Source: Nannochloropsis oceanica
Taxonomy: Eukaryota; Sar; Eustigmatophyceae; Eustigmatales; Monodopsidaceae
Length of the DNA: 64,000 bases
Reading direction: 5' to 3'
Assembly (NCBI GenBank): GCA_004519485.1
Contig: CP038126.1
Location: forward strand, 411,664 to 475,663
Notes under the pieces: generated by a model
The model's input: the letters and a program-made list of their open reading frames with translations, nothing else
The model's database searches: none
What the model was told of the DNA's origin: nothing
Translations under genes and position numbers: made by a program
In this document: positions 34,101 through 45,607 of the stretch, piece after piece
Position numbering within the stretch: position 1 is the stretch's first letter
How the letters are laid out: each line of letters begins with the position of its first letter

Positions 34101-37100
34101 CCCATTTCCCTATGTCGAATCCATCCATGTCCTTCCCTTCCTCTTTCTCTTGTTCTAATCCTCTCTTCCTTCCTTCCTCCCTCCTTCCCTTCCTCCCCAC
34201 AGGCCTACACTGCCCACGCTTTCCCCCTCTTCCTCCTCCCCCTCTCCCTGCACAAGTCCATCATTAATAACGTCGCTTCCCTCCGACGGTTTCTTCCGTT
34301 ACTGGACGTTGCGCCCTTGCATAACGGCCCAGGTGAAAGGTACGAAAGGGAAAGGGGGGAGGGAGGAGGGATGGAGGGAGAAAGAAGCACAATCATCCAT
34401 ACACTGCTCTTTAACCGTCTCTGCTTATGCCTCCCTTCCTCTCCTTTCTCTCCCACTCGCTCGCTCCCTCCCTCCTTCCCTCCCTCCCTCCTCAGAGACA
34501 TTCTCCTCCTGGGCCTGTACAACGGCTCCGCGGAGGCCGAGGCCGAGGCCGAGGACGGGGGAGAAAAGGAGGAAGGGAAGGAGGGAAAATTGCGCGAAAG
34601 CCTTTTCTTGCTGGAGAGAGAGCTCAAGCGGCACTGGCCCACACGATTACTGGATCGACTCATCCTGTCCCCTCACCTCATCCTCCCCTTCCGCATGCCT
34701 TGCCAAGAGCCGGGAGGGAGGGAGGGAGGGAGGGAGGGAGGGGAGAAGGGAGAGGGAGGAAAGGGAGTGTGTAGGCAGGAGAGAGAGGGGGAGGGAGGGA
34801 GGGAGGGAGGGGAGGCATTGAAGGGGAGGTTGAGAGGGGCGATAGGGAAGCTCGGGGGGAGGAGGAGGAAACATCCACTGCTCTTTGTTCAGATGGACAG
34901 AGCCGTGCTGCTCAGGGGGGGGGGGAAGGGGGAGGGGATGGTGATGGAGGAGCGGGCTGTGTACACAGGTAGGGGCACAAGAAGGGGGAAAGGCAGTGAG
35001 AAAGGGAGGGAGGGAGAGAAGGAGAGGGGGGGGGGAGGGAGTGAGGGGGGGAATAGCAGCTATGAGGCCCACATTTTCCCTGATAAAGGCATCTATCCCT
35101 CCCTCTCTCCCTTCCTCCCTCCCTCAGAATCCGATCTGACAGCGATGGCCAACCGTCTCTACGTTGCTCGTACCGACCGCACCCGAGGAGAAAGAAGGGA
35201 GAGAGAAAGAGTACGGAGGAGGGCCAGCACAGGACATTTACTATCACCAGGAGGAGGCGACGGTGGTGCTCTCCCTCCCTCCCTCCCTCCTCCTCCTCCT
35301 CACCTTCACTTCACGGTGGTGAGGGACGCGCTGCGTTTTTTGTGTCGAGAAGTTCACATCCTCATAGGCCCCGTGGACCCTCCGGGAGGAGGAGGTGAGG
35401 GAGGGAGAGAGGGAGGGAGGGAGGGGGGGGGAGGTGGGAATAATATCCCCAGCTTGCACAAGTCTTTTTAATATCCCCAGCTTGCACAAGTCTTTTTTGG
35501 GTCCCTCCCTCCCTCCCTCCCTCCCTCCCTCCCTCCTTAGATCCTTCGTGTTGCTCACTTTTTGTTGGGGATCCGTCCCCTCCTCCCACCCTCCCTCCCT
35601 CCTTAGATCCCCTCTACGTTCGTCCCTATCACGCGCTCGGCCTGTGGCTGCACCTGCATACCCTCCTCGCCTCCCTTCCTTCCTCCTCTTCTTCCTCCTC
35701 CTCGTCCTCCTCCGCTCCTTATCCCCTCTCTCGCGATCAGGCAGAAGATACAACTTCAACGTCCTCGACACGCCCCACGCCTGCTGCCCTCACCTCCTTC
35801 CTTCGTACAGGCCTTATTCCTCCCCCCCTCCTCTTCCGCTGGCTCCAGCAGCCTTGCCCTCCCTCCCTCCCTCCCTCCCTCCCTCCCTACGACCTGCGTG
35901 CGGGTTTGATGGGTTTGGAATCCTGGGATTGGATGGGAAGGGTTAAGGGAGGGCGCGAGGGAAGAAAGGAGGGAGGGGAGGAGAAGGAGAAGGAGAAAGA
36001 GAAGGAGAAGGAGGATGAGAAGAAGGAGGAGAAGGAGGAAGGGAAGAAGGAGGAGGAAGGGGAGGAGGAGGAGGACACACTTTTCTTCTTCCCGTCGGTG
36101 GCTCTCTCGGGCTTGGGAGGGAGGGAGGGGGGGAAGGAGGGAGAGAGGGAGGGGGGGGAGGGAGAGGCCCCAGCCTTACCTATTTGTTTCTTCGACGTGA
36201 TTGACACTCCCACACTCCCTACCTTCTCTCTCCTCTCATTTCTCCTCGTTACCGCCGCCTCCTCCTCCTCCCCCTCCTCCTCTACATTGCTGGGCTTCCA
36301 CACCCCGTCCTCCCTCCCTCCCTCCCTCCCACCCTCCCGCCTGTCCTATCCGTCGGCGGGCTGTGTGCGGATTGCACTTCAAAGCACAGGTGCCAAGGAG
36401 GGAGGGAGGGAGGGAAGAAAGCAAGAGGCCCTTGGAAGACGTTGTTCCCATCCATCCCGCTCACAGCTGCCTGCCCTCTCCCTCCCTCCCTCCCTCCCTC
36501 CCTCCCTCCCTCCCTCCCTTTCTCTGTCAGGTTGGTCTGTCGTTCTTTCGGAAGACAAGCCGGCTTGCCGCTTCGTCCTTTCCGTAATCAAGCCCATGGT
36601 AGGCTCCCTCCCTCCCTCCCTCCCTCGCCCCCTCCCTCACACCCACCCACCCACACACACACAAATTTCTATTCTTAACCTACCACTCCCTCCCTCACTC
36701 ACTCCCTCCCTCCCTCCCTCCTCAGAACGAACTTTTGGACGCGCCTCTCTGCGCCCGTCTCGGCCTCACTTTTTACGGGCTGGTCGAGCGGGTACGACAA
36801 ACACACGCTCCACGCGCCAAGGTATGACCCTCCCTCCCTCCCTCCCTCCCATCCCAGGCCCCCATTTTACCCGCTCTCTCACTCACTCTCTCTCTCTCTT
36901 CCCTTCTTCTTTCTTCATGACTCTCCCTTTCTAGACTGCCCTCAAGCTGCCAGCGTGCCCAGCTCCCTTCCCCTCCCCTACAACCTCCTCCTCTACCCAT
37001 GTCCCCTTTCGTCGTCCCTCTTCCTCCTCCTCCTCCTCCTCCTCCTCCTCCTCCTCCTCCAGCACTCTGCCCTCGCAGACTCCCTCTATCCCTCCCTTCC

Positions 37101-38134
37101 TCCTCGCGGCTACCACCAAGCACATTCCCACTTACGACATGGTGGATGTCCTCCTGGCCGTGAAGAGCCTCGAAGGCGGGAGGGAGGAAGGGGGGAGAGA
37201 AGGGATCATCCAGGAGGAGGAGGAGGACGAGAAGCAGGACGAGGAAGGAGTAGGCTGTCGACAGCAGCAGAAGAAGAGGAGCACCTCTTACCCTCCCTCT
37301 CGCCCTCTCCCCTCCTCCTCCCCTTCCTCCTCCTCTTCCCCCTCCTCACTCGGGATCATGGCCTTCGCCCCCTGGGCAGAGGCTCAAGCCCTCCTCCCCT
37401 CCTTCCCTCCGCCCTTTCTTCCTTCCTCCCTCTCATCTTCCTCCCGGAAACGGACTGATCCTTGGGCCGAGACGTACTCGCGCGCCTCTCTCCTGGTCAA
37501 GAAGGGAGGGAGGGGGGGGAGGAGGGAGGGGGAGGGATGGGGGCGGCTTGCGGTGACGGAAGGGAATGGCCATGTGGTGGTGGTTATGAACGAGAGTGAT
37601 AAGGAAAACGGGGGAACAGGTATGCTGAGAAGGGAGAGAGGAGTGAGGAAGGGTGAAGTAGGAGGGGTTGACTGCTTGATCCATCGGTCTTCACTCACTC
37701 GTGCTTCCCTCTTTTTCACCCTCCACCCTTCTCTCTCTACGACAACAGCTCGGTGGGACATCGAGGCCAAGGGCGAGGGCGGCAGTCACTTCTGGCTCAA
37801 GTGGGATGGCAAGCACCTGTGCATGGTGCGAGGGAGGGGGGAAGGGAGGGAGGGAGGGCGGGCGAGGTTGGTCACGGCGGATAAGGCAGGGGCCAGGGCG
37901 ACGGTGGCCTTGTTCGGGGCACGGCCCCTCATGAAAGAAGGAGGGAGGGAAAGCGGGAAAGAGCAACGAGCGTCGAGATTGTTCGTCGTAGATGGAGGCC
38001 CCGGAAAGAAGGAGGAGGAGAATGAGGTCGGGGTGTGGGGAGAGGAAGAGGTGGCGGTGGTTGCGGAAAGGGACTCCCCGATGGGTCCCGAACCATTGGC
38101 GTTGTGGTTGCTCGAGTTGTGTAACGAGAGATGA
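30830..38134 (+). CDS. Large membrane-anchored ankyrin-repeat protein, 1,716 residues
   Basis: Fifteen exons join in phase: 30830-30928, 31040-31611, 31761-32304, 32436-32684, 32846-32999, 33097-33587, 33721-33867, 34203-34339, 34496-34968, 35128-35394, 35607-36389, 36531-36598, 36726-36821, 36935-37619, 37749-38134. The first exon encodes a single transmembrane segment (VGDVVVILVLLVIFWLDYA), consistent with a signal-anchor. Residues ~406-488 look like two ankyrin repeats (LLHRAAFLRQARLFGHLVRA, RTPLHCLCLP, DREGRTPLELE), a protein-protein interaction module. The rest has conserved-looking islands (SIINNVASLRRFLPLLDVAP, RDALRFLCREVHILIGPVD, YVRPYHALGLWLHLHTLL, SHFWLKWDGKHLCMVRG) separated by Ser, Glu and Arg-Glu-Gly-Gly runs. 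I cannot name the family. An additional intron inside exon 3 (after AAAWK) is possible. Confidence 0.8.
35440..35500 (+). repeat. 28-bp tandem duplication in intron
   Basis: AATATCCCCAGCTTGCACAA plus GTCTTTTT occurs twice in direct succession in intron 10 of the ankyrin-protein gene. Further on, CCTTAGATCC occurs both near 35534 and at 35601; the second is the acceptor used. Confidence 0.85.
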
Positions 38135-39858
38135 TATTTTGAAATGTTGCTATTATAAATGTACCTCAAGGGAATGGACATAAAATGAAATAAGCAAGCT
38201 TCTGTTTCGCATGCGCGGTACGCACAGTTTTGAAGCATGATTTTTCTCCTCTACTCGCTTCGAGGTACAACGGGACTAAGGGAGGGTCGGAAAAAAGACA
38301 CAAATGGTCCCTGTGAGCGCAGAGAGATGGAAGTGTCACTGCAGGATGACCATGTCGTGGCATGTGGCCTTGTGGAATTGTTTGGCATGCGCCTCTAAAC
38401 ACGATCGCCATGCACCGCCTAGCAAACTATTCCTCAAGCCATTTAACCTTCTAAAGAGTTGGTGATTTCGCACAACACAGCGTGATTCATATGATCACCT
38501 TGCCTGCCCCCAGCTTCAAAGACTGTGTGTGTCACGCATATGGTCACGGAGATAGACACCAAAAGTTTATTTTGGGGGGGGTGTTTAATCGCCATAATAT
38601 GGTTTGCCACCGTCATGGTGCCATATAAAAGAAGACGTTAGAGCAACATAAAAAGCGACAAAATAAGTCCGTTCCGGGTGACGGGCTAGATGCCGGCATC
38701 AGGCGACTGGCGTTCCAGCGACACTTGAGGAAACATCGTAGGAAGCCTGGGGGCACACGTTTCGATCCTTCGTTAAAAAATCCACTGTATGATTTTTATA
38801 CTTTATAGGGCATTGAGACTGTGTCATCTCTGCTTTGACCAAGGCCATCTCAAAAAAGAAAATTAATTTTTTTAAAGACCCTGAGACCGCTCCAGGGGGA
38901 ATGAAAAGGGAACCTCCTCTTCGCTTTTTGCCCCTTGTCCCACTGTGGAATTGTACATTTTTGATTTAATTATAACAATACCAATAATAGTAACCGGTCC
39001 CAATCACCCACACGCCCACCTGCTCTTCCGCTGGGTCTACCTGGATCGCCTCACGGCCAGCTCAGGTTGACCTGCGAAGAAATAAATTAGTCCCGGTGAC
39101 AGTGCCCCGGGGAGATGAAACGGTTTCTTCCCGCCCGCTGCCGTTTCGCCCGCACACACTACAGTAGGATATCTCATCATCATCATCAAGGGGATCTATA
39201 CAATCAAGACTTGTTCTTACAATATCTTTGCTCATTGACGAACCCCCCCCTTGAAAGTTTCTCATTCTTTTCCAGGGCATGCCAGAGACGGTTTCATCTC
39301 TACACCTTCTTCTGCTCTTTCTATCTCATACCACTACTGCTCTGCCCCCTACAAAGCCTGACGAAAATGACACGTTGCTTCAACTCCTACCAGTTACTTC
39401 CCTCTCTTCTACACTACTCCGCTTCCTTTCTCAACCGTCTCAAAGGCTGCCCTCCTCCTTTCACCGAGGGAGTGGACTTTGACGAGGACAAGGACGACGA
39501 GCAAGGGCAGGAGCAAGGAGAGGAGCCGGAGCAAGAGAACCAAGAGTGCGGTCGAGGGCACCGACCAGGGCGAGCCTTTGACCCATGGGCAGCCAATTCA
39601 CCAAGAGCGCGCACGACACTCACGCAAGCCCAAGGCTTCTGGGCTTGTTTGAATTGAATTGTCACTTTGGAGGCGGATGTTTTGCTTCTAAAAAGTCTCT
39701 CTTGAAGGCAGTCGGGAGAGACTTTACCATAAGACGGTTTTTACTGCCATTATCCGCCCACATTTATATTTTGTTAAAATTGGCAACGCGCAGGAGAAAT
39801 GATTTTAATTGCTTTACTCACCACGTTTGGGCATACACACAGGCCTAACTACTACACC
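38135..39858. other. AT-richer spacer at left edge of island
   Basis: CCCT/GGGA arrays, ubiquitous to the left, stop abruptly here. A 180-codon open frame (39115-39657) and an overlapping 67-codon frame with a signal-peptide-like start (39279) are present, but neither has further support. A segment at about 38569-38622 is an inverted match to 41392-41436 (see repeats). Confidence 0.5.
38569..38622 (+). repeat. Outer inverted-repeat arm, left
   Basis: The run from TTTTGGGG through GGTTTGCCACCGTCATGG aligns with the reverse complement of 41392-41436, which includes CCATGGCGGTGGCAAACC. The arms enclose the FkbM methyltransferase gene. Divergence is considerable; boundaries are approximate. Confidence 0.5.
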
Positions 39859-40851
39859 ATGTATTTTTTTTTTAAAAACATCACCAACATTAAGGAATGG
39901 GGATGGTGGCCAAAAGTAGCTTGTGGCGTGGCTCTTATCTATGTACAATGGAGGATACATTTGAATTTTAACAGCAGCAGTCCCACTCCAAACGAACGAC
40001 TGAAAATTAAACACGTCACATCCAATGAATGGCACGCAAGGAAGACACAGGAAGTTAATTTCCTGAAGGACGATACCAGACGGGTAATTGTGTATCGCAA
40101 TGACTTTGAAAATAGTGTCTGGACACATGAACTTAAGTTTTGGGACAAAATCCAAAGGAATGAGTGGGAACCTACAACTTTCAAGATTATCAAGCACTAT
40201 TTGGAAGACCATGCAGACGCGTCGTACATCGATTTTGGCGCTTGGATTGGACCCACTGTTCTGTTTGCAGCCCAGTTCTCCAAGCATGTATATGCTTTAG
40301 AACCTGACCAGCAAGCCTTTTCGGCTCTCGTCGCAAATGTCAATGCAAACAGCGATCTGGTCTCGAATGTTCAGCTTTTCCATGAGTGCATCAATACCGA
40401 GTCCGGCCCGATGACTTTCCGAGGCAAGGGCGACAGCACCAGCCGTTTTAGCAGCACTCTTAATGTGGGAAATGTGGCGAACTCGCCTGAATGGACCATC
40501 GCTTGTCGTTCCTTGCCTGAATTCATCGCTCAAGAAGATGTGACAAATCTGCGCCTCATCAAAATTGACACTGAAGGCGCTGAATTATTTTTACTACCCT
40601 CACTGGTAGGCTGGCTGCACCAGCTATCCTCCCCCAAACCATCGCTGTGGCTTTCGGTGCATCAACCATTTTGGAAAGAGGACGTGTCAATCGCAACCAA
40701 GCAAGCTTTTTGGACCGCTCTACGGGCATACAGGTATGTCTATTTTGAAGGAACCACGCCTGTGACCATGCGCGAGGATAATTATAACACATTGTGCGAA
40801 GAATTCTGCTCCTACCTCCTAAGCGATGAAGAGTTTGTCATGCCTTCTTGA
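39859..40851 (+). CDS. FkbM-family SAM-dependent methyltransferase, intronless
   Basis: Intronless frame of 330 residues from the chosen ATG; an upstream ATG at 39799 is in frame and would add 20. A short hydrophobic stretch (KVACGVALIYVQW) near residues 19-31 suggests a membrane anchor, Golgi/ER type II or similar. The catalytic part is a Methyltransf_21 (FkbM) domain: motif I YIDFGAWIGPTVLFAAQF with the SAM-binding Asp/Gly pair near residues 125-127, the ALEPDQQAFSAL acidic strand, and the family signature LIKIDTEGAELFLL. FkbM enzymes O-methylate sugars, polyketides or other small molecules; the substrate cannot be inferred. Its base composition is AT-richer than neighbouring genes. Lack of introns and flanking inverted repeats suggest acquisition by transfer or retroposition. 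Confidence 0.9.
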   Translation: MYFFFKNITNIKEWGWWPKVACGVALIYVQWRIHLNFNSSSPTPNERLKIKHVTSNEWHARKTQEVNFLKDDTRRVIVYRNDFENSVWTHELKFWDKIQRNEWEPTTFKIIKHYLEDHADASYIDFGAWIGPTVLFAAQFSKHVYALEPDQQAFSALVANVNANSDLVSNVQLFHECINTESGPMTFRGKGDSTSRFSSTLNVGNVANSPEWTIACRSLPEFIAQEDVTNLRLIKIDTEGAELFLLPSLVGWLHQLSSPKPSLWLSVHQPFWKEDVSIATKQAFWTALRAYRYVYFEGTTPVTMREDNYNTLCEEFCSYLLSDEEFVMPS

Positions 40852-41137
40852 TGGGCGACCAGATCTGCAAGTGATGAAAGATATTTACCAGAGATCAGAT
40901 ATACAGGGTTAGGGTTACAAAGAATAGAGAGTATTGATCGAAAGAAGTGATCCCATTCAGGTATCAAGGAAGTATAACGACCATATAGACACAAGGCTTT
41001 ATTGAGTCTTATATATGGCAAACCGGACTATACAGAAAGTTATTTAAGTTTTTTGCTCTTTTTACTTTTTTGGGGTTTTAATTACCATAACGAGCCTTGT
41101 TACCGGCATGGTGACATCTCCTTCTATCATCGAAAAA

Positions 41138-41226
41138 ACAAAAATCTCAACTGGAGATGGTTTGAGAAAAACAAAAATCTCAACTGGAGATGGTTTCGAA
41201 AAAACAAAAATCTCAACTGGAGATGT
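41138..41226 (+). repeat. 33-bp tandem repeat, about 2.7 copies
   Basis: ACAAAAATCTCAACTGGAGA begins at 41138, 41171 and 41204, an exact 33-bp period, immediately inside the left terminal inverted repeat. Each unit contains a short self-complementary pairing (ATCTC with GAGAT). Confidence 0.9.
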
Positions 41227-41391
41227 CGGAGGAGGAGGAGGAGGGTACAACCGCTGAAGACATGGATGCTATTGAAAGGAGTCGATGCCAAGATCAAATA
41301 GGTCCCAGAGAAGCGAATTCGGTACTGTATAGTCGAGTCAAAGACGGCTATTAAAAATTGGTTTGTAATCATCACTATGCAGCCCCGCCCT

Positions 41392-41436
41392 AACCATGGC
41401 GGTGGCAAACCGCCTAGTGGCGAACAAACTCCCAAA
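41392..41436 (-). repeat. Outer inverted-repeat arm, right
   Basis: Partner of 38569-38622; contains CCATGGCGGTGGCAAACC. It lies inside the 880-bp MITE-like element, so the elements may be nested. Confidence 0.45.
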
Positions 41437-41905
41437 AAATTAAAAACAACAACAAAATCAAATAAAATTCTATATAGTCCCTACGGATTATGTTATTTGT
41501 ACGGTTATCGCTACGCGCTCCGCGCTTCATTTGAACAGCGGAAGGAAAACATATAGGAGGGAAATGTCCGGTTACAAAAGAGATCGGAAAAGAAAGAAGC
41601 TGTGTTATCGTTAAACGTTATTTCATTTATCTTCGCTGTGCTTTAGGACCAGCTACAAGGCATAAAGGTACTCATAAACTTCATGAGACAAGGTCAAGAT
41701 GTACAATTTGAATGATCTGATAGATTATGCGAATGGTGCTACTGGCTGATGCCGGCAGCTAAACCGTCATGCGGGGCGGGCTTATTCTGGTGCTCAAAAT
41801 ATGATAGAGGGAGATGTCACCGTACCGGTGGCAAGGCTCGTAATAGTAATTGAAACCCCAAAAAGGTAAAAAGAGCAAAAAACTTACATAACTTTCTGTA
41901 TAGTC

Positions 41906-42703
41906 AGTCGTAAGGGTTGGACAGCCTTGACATTAGAAACTACACTTTGCCAGGGCTAACAGGGTTAGCGCTTTATCGCTTTCAATCGCATTCAAATAAT
42001 GCGCACTTCCTATTCGCTTCTCCCAGAATATTTCAATTTCGCTGCCTACCTCTGCCTTCATTCCACCAACCGTCATGTGAGGCCTGAGGCGCAACTAAGT
42101 GTTGGACGATCAACTTTCCGGAGCGTATCGCAGGCAAGGGCTGCTGTATCAGCGCTATGAATAAAAAACTTGGGCGTAGACACGAAAGAATAGTATTGGT
42201 TTCGGAATGGAACTGATCCATCCCCCAGCTACGATCCATCTTATCCAGGAGCTTAATAAGTCCATTCTCCGGGCTGGAGAGGTACAGAGGGAACGGATGG
42301 AGGGATGCTTTGTGTGTAAAGGTCGCAGAGAGAAGAATCAAAACTACAAGAGGGAAAAGTTGTGGCATTTATATTTACACCAATTTGTCCCAATTAGACA
42401 CTATTGCGTTCATCCCTCCAAAGTTGGCTCTTCTTCTAGCCATTTTTACTTTTAAGGAGATGGGCCTGCGACAAGAGCTGGTCGCATTACAGACCACCAC
42501 ACTACCGCCTTGCATGCACTCAGCCTCGATGACACAAGCTTACACACACTTTTCTATGGTTGATTGGTTGGTTGATTATTATGTAAACGCGCACACACTA
42601 GCGCCTGTGTAAGGCAATGTCCCTGTCCAACCTCCCCGTCCGACTTGCCTCCTCAGCCTCCCTCACTCTCCTCCTCCCCCTCTGTCAACAACTCAGCCCA
42701 ACC
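41906..42703. other. Right edge of AT-rich island, no gene seen
   Basis: About 800 bp of mixed sequence with short open frames only. CCCT-type intron repeats resume after the next gene begins. Confidence 0.5.
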
Positions 42704-44511
42704 ATGGAGGACAGCGGCATGCCAGGCACCATCGAGGCTTTTGCTCGGGCCTCCCGGCATGGGCGGTTCGGTGGGGACGAGGAAGAAGAGGAGGAAGTCG
42801 ACGACGTGGTTGGTAGCAATTTCTTCAGAAAGCAGGTGGGTTGAGGGCAAGCATCATAGAAAGAGAGAAATGGAGGAGGGGCGGGATGGACTGGAAAGGA
42901 TGGAGAGTCAAGAATATGCGAATAGGATGGGTGTGGAGGAAGGATGCATGGTATTGGTCGGTCAGAAGGAGGAATGATCGAGGAATGGAAGGGGATGACG
43001 CGGTGGAAGAAAGGGTGGATAAAAGAGGTGAAGAGAGGAGATGCGGCGAGTACGCTGGGTAGATCGAAGATGGAAGGGAGTAACGCTGGTTTTTCGCGCT
43101 CTCATAGAGACACCCAAGCTTGTCTCACGCTCGATATCTTTCCTTCCACCATCCCTCCCTCCCTCCATGCTTCCCTCCTATTCCACTTTCCTTCCTCAGG
43201 CAATCCCGGCGGGTATGGAAATGGAGATGGCCTTGATGCGAGAAGAGCGAGAAAGGGACAAAGAGCTCAAGGAAAAGTGAGTGCAGAGTCGATGGTGAAG
43301 GGGGGCATTGCTTGAGCCTGAACATAAGGCTCAGAACTAGCTTTGGAAGATTGATTGGTTGATCGATCGGTTCATCGATTCTTAAGTGAAATTGACATTG
43401 ACCTTAAGGACCTCAAGGCTCATAGTTTATCAGAATAGCTTTGAAGGAGGGTGGGGTGCTCGTCGTCTCGTGGGTGATTTCTCTCCTCCTTCCCCCCTCC
43501 CTTCTTCCCTCCTTTCCTCACCTCCCTCATTCTCACTGCTCGACTGTCTATGTTCCTTTTCCAACACAGGAATTATTCCTCCACTAGTGGTAATCGGCGG
43601 GTGTGGGAAAACCATGAGATCGGTGTGGGGTAAGTGCATGGGGCCGGGAAAGACGAGCGAAAGAGGGAGCGAAAGAGGGAGCGAAGGAGGGAGGGAGGGA
43701 GGGAAGATAAATGACAATTCAGAAAAGGGGGATGGAAGGGAAAGGTGTGACTCAAAAGAATGACCTGTCTCATTCCACGTATATTACCCCCCCATCATTC
43801 CTCTCCTCCCTCTCAAGTTATCAGCACAAGACGGTGATGCGACAGGCAGTAGCCCATCACGACAAGGTTGTAATAACGGATATGAGCAAGGAGAAGAAGA
43901 AGAGGAAGAAGAAGAGTGCCGAAGAAAAAGAAGCAGAGAAGGAGAAGGAGCGAGAGGCGGTACGTCCTTTCTCCCCTTTTCTCTTAGTTATGGGGGGGGA
44001 GGGAGGATGAGGATCTACCTCTTCTCCTCCCTCCGCCCTAGGCCTCTTTCGGCTTGATTCACAGCTTTTATAACATGTCCCTGATTTCCCCTTCATTCCT
44101 ACTTCTGCTTATTCCTCTTCCTTTTTCTTCCCTCCCCCTTTACATCTTATCGTGTAACGATAGCAAGCGGCGGCGGAGACGGAGGCCCTACGCCAACTCC
44201 GAGCCCTTATATGGCGGCAATTGCGACAACGAGGGCGATTGGAGAAGAGGGAGGGAGGGAAGGAGAGGGAAGGAGACAGACGGAAGGAGGATGAGGAAGA
44301 AATGAGATCGGCGTCTTCTCCATCGCGGTCAAAGGAGGAGGAGGAGGAGAAGGAGGAGGAGGAGGTGGAGGAGGAGGGAAGAAAAATGGACGGAGGAAGG
44401 GACCAGTCACGTTCTAACTCCTCTTCGTTCTCGTCGTCTTTTTCATCGTACTCATCGGGGGAAGACAGCAAAAGGAGAAAGTCGAAGGAAAGGGAAGGTC
44501 CAGGGCTATAA
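42704..44511 (+). CDS. Charged coiled-coil protein, unknown function
   Basis: Five exons (42704-42835, 43200-43276, 43570-43629, 43818-43959, 44164-44511) give 252 residues; all phases agree. An in-frame ATG at 42617 would add 29 residues. The N-terminal half has conserved-looking short segments: GSNFFRKQAIPAG, MALMREERERDKELKEK, a 60-bp exon encoding YSSTSGNRRVWENHEIG, and GYQHKTVMRQAVAHHDKVVI. The C-terminal half is a Lys/Glu-rich helix or coiled coil (TDMSKEKKKRKKK onward) followed by a Glu/Ser/Arg-rich tail with basic nuclear-localisation-type clusters. No enzymatic motif is visible. A nuclear RNA- or chromatin-associated role is a guess from composition only. Confidence 0.75.
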
Positions 44512-45607
44512 AGCTAAAGAAAAAATAAGGACGTGCACACGAGAATGGGCTAGGCTGACAAACCCGGTGTATACACATATATATCGGCTTTCTTACACTG
44601 CGCTGAATGCCAGAGAATAAGTTGGGTAACTGTAACCATGAAAGACGATAGAGAAGCCCGACCAGGGCTTTATGTTTCTATTTCTGTGTTGTTGGTAGTG
44701 GAAACAGAGGTCCGTTCCGGCACATGTAGTGTCCCCAGCCGCGAATCTTGTCTTCTTCTTCTGGATGTTTCCACTGGAACGGCATCCCATGGGCATATCC
44801 CAAAGCAGGCCGATACTTATCATACAAAACATGACATACTCCTGTGCTCTGTGCCGAAGTCTTTCACACTTGAACCATCTCGATAACACTTCAAAAGAGA
44901 AAACTTATGACTATTTTCTCGTGAAAAAGCACCTTCTAAAAGTTCCCTGGTGTTTACTCGAACACTAATGTCACCTGTTTTTTTAAATGGCAGGTAGCCA
45001 CCAGATTAAATGAAGTATACGCGGTGTATCTGTGCTTCTTGCTGGTCTCGTAATGCATCCCTTTGGGCCATATTCGAAGGTTTGAATCTTGCCGTTAGGG
45101 GTCCAGGGTGCGTCACTTCCGCCGCTTCCTCGGCATCCATCGCTTGCTCGTTGCGACCTCACAGTCCCCCGCAGGTTAACACACCTGCACGCTTTTGGAA
45201 GATTATCATAATATCTTGTGTTTTGCGTAGTACAGCGCACGTTTATTTTTATGTGGGAGACTCTTCATGGTTTGGTTCACGACAATCTCCCATCCCTTTT
45301 CCCCAGCCCTTTTGATCCATCATAGACCGAGCCTACGGGTTCCCCCTATCACCAGCATCTCCTCTCTACTCGCTGTCTGAGGTTCTGGTTGATCCTCTTT
45401 GTATTAACTTTATTGACATTCCCTCTACATGTGCTTGCCTTCGATTGTGCACAATGCCTAGCACTACACTTTGCTTCGGCCACCTCCACCTCTCTGGTCT
45501 CGTTTGTTGGCTGGTCGCCCTCTATGGCTGCACTGACTCCCCATCTACCTTCGATTCTCACCGATTTTCTTCTTTCCCCGCTTTCCACTCATTGCACAGG
45601 AAGAAGA
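44512..45607. other. Intergenic 1.1 kb, no gene supported
   Basis: Open frames on both strands are under 105 codons until the hydrolase-like exon, and none has a recognisable motif. Confidence 0.5.

Larger units (their letters stand above)
41026..41905. mobile_element. MITE-like element with 105-bp terminal inverted repeats
   Basis: The 105 bases at 41026-41130, starting GACTATACAGAAAGTTAT, match the reverse complement of 41801-41905 with roughly ten mismatches. The 880-bp element between them has no long open frame and no transposase, so it is a non-autonomous, MITE-like unit. No clear target-site duplication is seen at the outer ends. The internal part of the repeat (GGGGTTTTAATTACCATAAC) is also related to the outer arms at 38569 and 41392. 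Confidence 0.75.

Noticed and set aside
39115-39657. 180-codon frame and overlapping 67-codon frame with signal-like start
   Set aside because: No homology pattern. The acidic EQGQEQGEEPEQ part appears only in one frame and the two frames conflict. Too weak to call.
40895-40915. Short GGGTTAGGGTT near the FkbM gene as an interstitial telomere
   Set aside because: Only about two units; it can arise by chance and gives no evidence of a fusion point.
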